Shown in pieces: positions 58,807 through 64,000 of a DNA stretch of 64,000 nt. Source of the DNA: Haematococcus lacustris (taxonomy: Eukaryota > Chlorophyta > Chlorophyceae > Chlamydomonadales > Haematococcaceae). Under the pieces are notes generated by a model, which was not told the origin of the DNA, did not search any database, and saw nothing but the letters and a program-made list of their open reading frames with translations. The stretch covers positions 5,239,346 to 5,303,345 of the forward strand of contig JASKMD010000030.1 of assembly GCA_030144725.1 (NCBI GenBank), given 5' to 3'. Each line of letters opens with the position of its first letter. Within the stretch, counting starts at the first letter, position 1. The translations under genes were made by a program, and so were the position numbers.

Positions 58807-61800
58807 ATGGCTCCTCCTGCAACTACTGCTGGCACAGTTGAGATCCTGGCGCAGCAGCCGGTGCTTGGCACCAGCCAGCCCCTGTGCGGGCCGGCTTCAG
58901 CTGCAACAGCTGCTTCCATGGCAGTGCCCGCTGCCAAGGCGGGCTGGCGCGCCGAAGCGGCCCGAGCAAACGTAAGCTTTACTACTACGCGGTGACGCGC
59001 ATCCAGCACAGATTGCATTATCATCACGCCGTTTGGCTCTGCTGTTCTGTTACAGATGGGAGTGGTTTCTCTGCTGGACCTCAAGGCTGAGCCGCAGGAT
59101 GTGGTAGTGCTCGACAAGTACGTTCAGCCCGTTGACCGTGGCCCGTCCTTGCTGGGCTCCTGGCAGCTCAAGGCGACTGGTATCCCTGCTGCGGCAGCTG
59201 TGCTACGCGACCTGAAGGTTGAGCGCATCAAGTCAGGTCAGTCTAGACGCCACCTTTTGTTCTGCAAGCTATTGTTGCCCTCTCCCCGTGTCTTGCTACG
59301 TCTGATAGCTCACCTGGGACTGCCCTGTGGTTACAGGTGGTCCGGGGGGCATTACGCAGAAGGCATGCAAGGAGATTGCTGCCTTGGGGCTTGACGACAC
59401 ATTCTATGTGGTTGATCTTGCCAACGTGCTGCGCATGTACAAGGTGGGGCATACATGGATACGCTTTCTTTGCAGGGAATGGGGGGCTATCTGCATCCAC
59501 ATGCATTACATGACATCATAAAAAAATGTATGTGTATATCTGTGCATGCCAAGCCCTGTGTGACCATAACTTTGTGTGCTTCAAACCTGCAGGCAGCTTT
59601 GCCTGCCTCTCAGTCACATGCTCTGTGCTGCGCTCCCGTGCCCCTCCTACACCAACCCAGTCCAACCAGCCCAGCTGTCAGCACATTGTGTTGCACTCGT
59701 CGTCCCCTGCTGGTCCACTGCCAGTCAACGGAGCCTCCAAGCTTCCAGACTGGCGATGCAAGCGACACCCAGCATTAGCACCCTGGCACAGTGATTGTGG
59801 GCGGCGGATGGCTCCTACCTGGACGCCTGGACAGCGGCGCTGACCAACCAGGATTCATCGGGCCTGGCCCGCACACACCACTGCTGCTGGCCAGCCAAGA
59901 CGTTGTGTCGTGCCTCGCCCACCTGGTAACCTGCCTGCACACCTGCTGCTCACACTGTGGCACGTGTATGGGGGGTGCCATCAGGGCAATACTCACATGC
60001 TGCCACTAAGAACCTGCTTGTGAGTGTTTGTCCAGATGGCTGATGGTAAGCACACACTGTTCCACACATTGTCAGCTGGCAGCCAGTCAGCGGGTGGGAA
60101 GAGGTAGTTGCCAGAGTCATAGGCCTGCATAATTGAGCATGTCAGCTTGCAGTGCTGCGTGTTTGTACGCAAAACCTGAAGTGATGCTGCCCAGCTACCT
60201 GCTGCTTGTTGTGATGTGTCAACTGTGCTGTTTTTGCCTAGAGTGTATAAGGTAGTGAGGTGGGGATGGCATAGGTCAGCGAGGTGCAAGTAGCAGCTGC
60301 AGCGGCATCACACTATGCATCCACACACCCTGGGCTGCGCCTTCTTCGCGCGCCACGCCGAGGAAGGTTCTGCCTGCTGCCACAAGTGGCCCAGGGTGCT
60401 GGTGGCGACTACGGCGCTCAACCCCCCTCGGCATCCTGGCGGGGCCCCTCCCTCCCCCTGCCACCCAGCCTGTGCGCAGGGGGGTGGGGGGTGGTCAGCC
60501 GCCAGGAGTTGAGGGGTGTTGCAGACTGCCCACTCCAGCTGTCATTCACATGGGGTAGGGCTGCATGCTGCTGGTTGCAGGCCTGGAAGGCTGCTATGCC
60601 CCGTGTCACCCCCTTCTACGCTGTTAAGTGCAACCCAGAGCCAGGCTTGTTGCGCCTGCTGACTTCGCTGGGCCTTGGCTTTGACTGCGCCAGCAAGGGA
60701 GAGGTGGACATGATGTTGAAGCTGGGCGTGCACCCCTCGCGTATCATCTTTGCCCACCCCTGCAAGCGCCCATGTGACATCCGCTACGCTAAGGTTGGTC
60801 TTGGTCTTGGGTGGGTTGTTGTGACCAGGTTTGTACTGCCTGTATCATGCTACTTGCATTAGTATCGTACCCCTATGCTGCAGTTCTGCTTAACACAGTT
60901 TTCATATGTTTGCCTGTGCTTTGTGTGCAGGAGCACGGAGTGGACTACACCACCTTTGATACTCTGAGCGAGCTGCACAAGATTGCAGCCCTGAACCCGG
61001 CTTTCCAGTGTGTGCTACGCATTCGCGCCGATGACCCAGATGCGCGTGTTCCCCTGGGCCTCAAGTATGGTGCAGACATTGAGGATGTGCCTGAGCTGCT
61101 GGCAACTGCCAAGCAGCTGGGACTGGCTGTGGTGGGCGTGTCATTCCATGTGGGCTCAGCCTGCCAGAACCTGGCAACCTTTTCAGGAGCCATTGAGAAC
61201 GCTCGCACGGTGAGTGGTTGTGGCAGCTTCCTGAGCCATAGCAGTCTCAGGTAAATGTATGTGCCAGCAATGGTGGGTTGTGTTGACAGTGCACTGTGCT
61301 TGTCTGTGCAGTATACCATTGTGTGGTAGACAAATGCCTGGGCTCTGTGTGTTTGTTGCAAGCTAGATGTACACACTGTCCTCATGCAGGTGTTTGACAT
61401 GGCTGAGGCGCTGGGCCACTCTATGGAGCTGTTGGACATTGGTGGAGGCTTCACTGGCCACTTTGACTGCGACGGCAACGTGAAGTTCGGAGACATTGCG
61501 CACACCATCAACTCCGCGCTCGCAGCCTACTTTCCCATGGACCGATGCTCGCACGTGCGCGTCATCGCCGAGCCTGGCCGGTACTTTGCTGAGACGAGCT
61601 CGAGCATCCTGACCCCGGTGTACGGACAGCGAGACCGCGTTGACCGTATGGACGGCAGCGTAAAGAAGGACTACTGGATCACAGACGGCCTCTACGGCTC
61701 TTTCAACTGCATCCTGTACGACGCACAGACGCCTGAGTACCAGGTGGTGCGCTCCCCGCTACTGCCCCCACCAACAAGTGTCAACAGCTACAAATCGACA

Positions 61801-62031
61801 ATCTGGGGACCCACCTGCGACTCGGCTGACTGCGTGTACAAGGACCACGAGCTGCCTGAGCTGCGTAATGGTGACTGGCTGCTGTTCCCTAATGCGGGGG
61901 CTTACACCGTGGCGGGCGCTTGCGACTTCAATGGCATTGAGGCGACCCATCCTAACAAGTTCTATGTGTTCTCAGACTCTGCAGTTGACACAGCGGAGGC
62001 GGCGGCTGAGCCACAAGCTATGAGTGCATGA
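58807..62031 (+). CDS. ODC1: Ornithine decarboxylase (complete, 528 aa, 6 exons)
   Basis: PLP enzyme (fold III) converting ornithine to putrescine, the first step of polyamine synthesis. Exons: 58807-58971, 59056-59236, 59337-59443, 60581-60793, 60931-61209, 61390-62031, with consistent phases. Motifs: FYAVKCNPEP (the Lys, about residue 167, binds PLP), VGVSFHVGSAC, LLDIGGGFTG (phosphate-binding), AEPGRYFAE, DGLYGSFNCILYD and WGPTCDSADC, whose Cys-Asp pair is the ODC active-site signature from the second subunit. A 55-residue Ala-rich exon 1 extends the N-terminus relative to typical ODCs; ATG at 59056 gives an alternative shorter start. Intron 3 is over 1.1 kb. Stop TGA is at 62029. Confidence 0.94.
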
Positions 62032-62269
62032 TTAGTGCATAAGATGCACTGGAGACGGCTACTACGATTACAAAGCATAAGGTGAAATGGGCTTGCTGCA
62101 TTGTTCCTTGACAATGTGAGGGGAGGTGCATTTTTCTTCCATTCTTCAGGAGGGCTGGCCATTGAGCGTTGAGCAATGGAAATAAGTGCATAATGAATTC
62201 CAAAGCAACACACAGGGATCATGGTATATGATCACAACTTGTAGCTGTGTTGTCCGTGCAGCTGGCATT

Positions 62270-62274
62270 TGTAA
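62270..62274 (+). terminator. Candidate polyadenylation signal of ODC (TGTAA)
   Basis: TGTAA about 240 bases after the stop, a usual distance in volvocine algae. It is the last position before the minus-strand LINE fragment begins. Confidence 0.4.
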
Positions 62275-62289
62275 AGCTGAGTTTTGCAG

Positions 62290-62640
62290 TCACATAGATG
62301 TGGCTTACATAGATGATGTCGCTTAAGCCGTCAGCCGTTAGGCTGCTAGGCCGCCCTCCCCCTCTAGGGGTTTGGGACTCTTTGTAACGCATTTCATAGC
62401 AAGGTGCACAAACAAAGGTGCACATGGGTTCAACATGAAGTCATGCAAGTTCTCATAGCTCAACATGCAGTCATGCAAATTCTCATAGCTGTGTATTTCT
62501 CCCCGCGCTTCGGTCATCAGAACCAAATCTTGTACGTGGAACCAGGCTTGCTGTACAAACATCTTCACCTTGCGCTTCGGTCTGTTGCGACATTATCGTG
62601 CTACAAGATTGTAGTCTTGCCTTCCCACTCACCAGCTCAC
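62290..62640 (-). mobile_element. Second LINE 3'-end fragment
   Basis: On the minus strand the frame 62568-62338 ends CAPLFVHLAMKCVTKSPK and a GEGGLAA stop, the same C-terminus as the 33632-34059 element, and the same post-stop sequence TAACGGCTGACGGCTTAAGC. It has a local tandem duplication (SYENLHD twice) and lacks the zinc knuckle. Limits at the 5' side are approximate. Confidence 0.7.
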
Positions 62641-62689
62641 TTCGACGCTGGTGGACAGGTGGCTTGAGCCGCTTGAACCGTCAGCCCTC

Positions 62690-63060
62690 TTGTCCCTCAC
62701 TAGGACCTCCATTTGAGTCGGATCAGCAGTACCCACCAGCAGCCACTAGCAGCCACTAACTAGACCCGACTCAAACAGTGTAATTGAACTGTGTGGAGTA
62801 AACCCAGTGCACATGGCACATGAGCCGCCTACCACCTACACTATTGCCTGACCCGAGGGCTATGATGTAGAGTTGGCATGACAAGATATGCACTAATTGT
62901 AAACTGATGACAGCTCAACAAAGGGGGCACACATTACTGTGCCTCAGCAGGCTGCTGCTGCTTCTCCTGGGCCTTGGGAGGCTTGTCTCGCACCCGCTTG
63001 TAGCCCAGGCCAATAGTGAGGTAAAGTGAGGTTCGCAGCCCAGCCCTCGGCCTTGTCCAT
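62690..63060 (-). mobile_element. Family-A relic, minus strand
   Basis: Coding tail at about 63005-62938 (minus) reads GYKRVRDKPPKAQE then a PAEAQ ending and stop; the right end (62935-62690) mirrors the 55728-55965 copy. It lies downstream of ODC. Confidence 0.65.
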
Positions 63061-63267
63061 GGGAGGGCTTGTCATCCTGCTCTGCCTTGCTGCTCTTGGT
63101 TGGCTGGGGTGTGTTAGGTCCAGGCTGCGAGGTTGCTGCCTGTGTGGCTCACTGGCTGCGTTGGACTGGCTGCGGGAGCTCTCTTGTGGAAATGCCAGGT
63201 CAGTCCATAGGGCCAGGAGTTCAATTGTCACACTAATGGCTCCATGCTGGGTGGCCCATGACTCCAG

Positions 63268-63450
63268 GCCAACAAAACTCATTCAACAAGGAACAACATG
63301 TTTGCCTGTGGGTAATCTCACTCAGCTACTCCAAACATGTTGAAGCAACCTCGGTCGCACCCTTGATGAACACAAACCCCAAGTCGATGGCACGTTCTGG
63401 GGGCAAACCCCCCGACCACTGGGCACACCATCAAAACTAACAGCTTTACG
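63268..63450 (-). mobile_element. Family-B right-end fragment, minus strand
   Basis: Contains the plus-strand landmarks ACTCATTCAACAAGGAACAA, GTGGGTAATCTCACTCAGC, CGGTCGCACCCTTGATGA and GGGCACACCATCAAAACTAA, as at 33432-33620 and 39963-40085. Confidence 0.7.
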
Positions 63451-63499
63451 CTTATATGACTACCAGCCCGTTGCACTAGTGAACACTAGTGAACTAGCA

Positions 63500-64000
63500 A
63501 ACAGCCCTAGAGTGTGCCATGGCTCCAGGGCTCGGGTAGGGATGGACGCTCCACGAGGAAGCTCCTATATGGCTGCAGGTTTATTCATCGCTGCTGCTTA
63601 CGCGATACCTGCAAGCACATAGGGCCACGACATATGCTTAGTGTGCGGGGCAATGTGCGGGGCAACAAGTGCAACCAGGGCAACTTGTGGGGGCTGTATG
63701 CGATGTTTAGTGTGCGGGGCTTGCTTAGAGTGCGGGGCAACCAAGGTGTGTTGGACAACAAGTGCGGGGCTGTGTGCGGGGCAACAAGGGCAAGGGGCTT
63801 ACCTTTCAGAGAGGCCTGGCCGTTTGCCATTCTACGGGGCCGTGTACCATTGTTTACGAATTGCGCGGTCACGAATTAGCGCGTCGATCTGCGAACACAA
63901 GCACAAGCAATGGTTGTGGGGCTGCTATAGTGCGGGGCTGCTGCTTTGCGACGGTGCTTACCTTAACCCGCGGTTGCAGCTTGGGGCCCGAGCGGTAATC
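63500..64000. other. Window end: degenerate GTGCGGGGC repeats, no gene recognised
   Basis: 63640-63800 holds about nine scattered copies of GTGCGGGGC, often followed by AACAAG. The remaining sequence shows no coding signal that I can support. Confidence 0.4.

Overview
The window looks like nuclear DNA of a GC-rich, very intron-rich green alga, most likely a flagellate of the order Chlamydomonadales (my impression is a Haematococcus-like genome; inferred from gene and repeat style, not proven). The supporting observations are plant-type proteins (ACX4-class acyl-CoA oxidase, BPG2/YqeH-class GTPase) beside a ciliary gene (CYB5D1), dense short exons separated by tandem-repeat-rich introns, CTG/CAG-rich low-complexity coding sequence, and TGTAA-type polyadenylation motifs. 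No bacterial-style operons, CRISPR arrays or rRNA genes were seen.

Layout. 1-1858 (-): 5' end of an ER processing alpha-glucosidase I gene (GH63). 3066-8361 (-): complete 11-exon ACX4-like acyl-CoA oxidase, 456 aa. 8966-10483 (-): repeat-built hypothetical protein. 10955-11880: relic of a Fanzor/TnpB-like element. 11997-14829 (+): four-exon protein with a predicted organelle-targeting N-terminus. 15383-16642 (+): BTB-like protein. 17249-26859 (+): complete 16-exon BPG2/YqeH-type circularly permuted GTPase, 1038 aa. 27596-28884 (-): two overlapping unrecognised reading frames. 29567-33174 (+): complete 9-exon CYB5D1, 238 aa. 34918-39529 (-): complete 7-exon DPH2 (diphthamide synthesis), 780 aa. 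40355-55308 (-): complete 19-exon FANCJ/BRIP1 DNA helicase, 1714 aa. 58807-62031 (+): complete 6-exon ornithine decarboxylase, 528 aa. For most genes the exon junctions were placed by hand so that splice sites, phases and family alignment agree; the summed exon lengths of the complete genes are multiples of three.

Between and inside the genes lies a mobile-element graveyard. Two related repeat families (A and B) carry the C-terminal part of a RuvC nuclease resembling Fanzor (eukaryotic TnpB), followed by conserved non-coding right ends; at least a dozen fragments are present, many inside introns of GCS1, DPH2 and FANCJ. One family-B copy is split by a 5'-truncated LINE flanked by an 11-bp target-site duplication. 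A 686-bp hAT-type MITE with a perfect 8-bp duplication sits in a CYB5D1 intron, and a truncated inverted relative sits in a BPG2 intron. A 121-bp inverted-repeat element appears to supply the last codons and stop of DPH2.

The host genes do not form one pathway; they are housekeeping genes for glycoprotein folding (GCS1), peroxisomal beta-oxidation (ACX4), plastid ribosome maturation (BPG2), cilia (CYB5D1), translation-factor modification (DPH2), DNA repair (FANCJ) and polyamine synthesis (ODC). The most notable observations are a PTS2-type peroxisomal signal on ACX4 in place of the plant C-terminal PTS1, the Fanzor-like families with their structured conserved right ends, the transposon-derived DPH2 C-terminus, loss of the usual cysteines in DPH2, and the repeated use of GC-AG introns.
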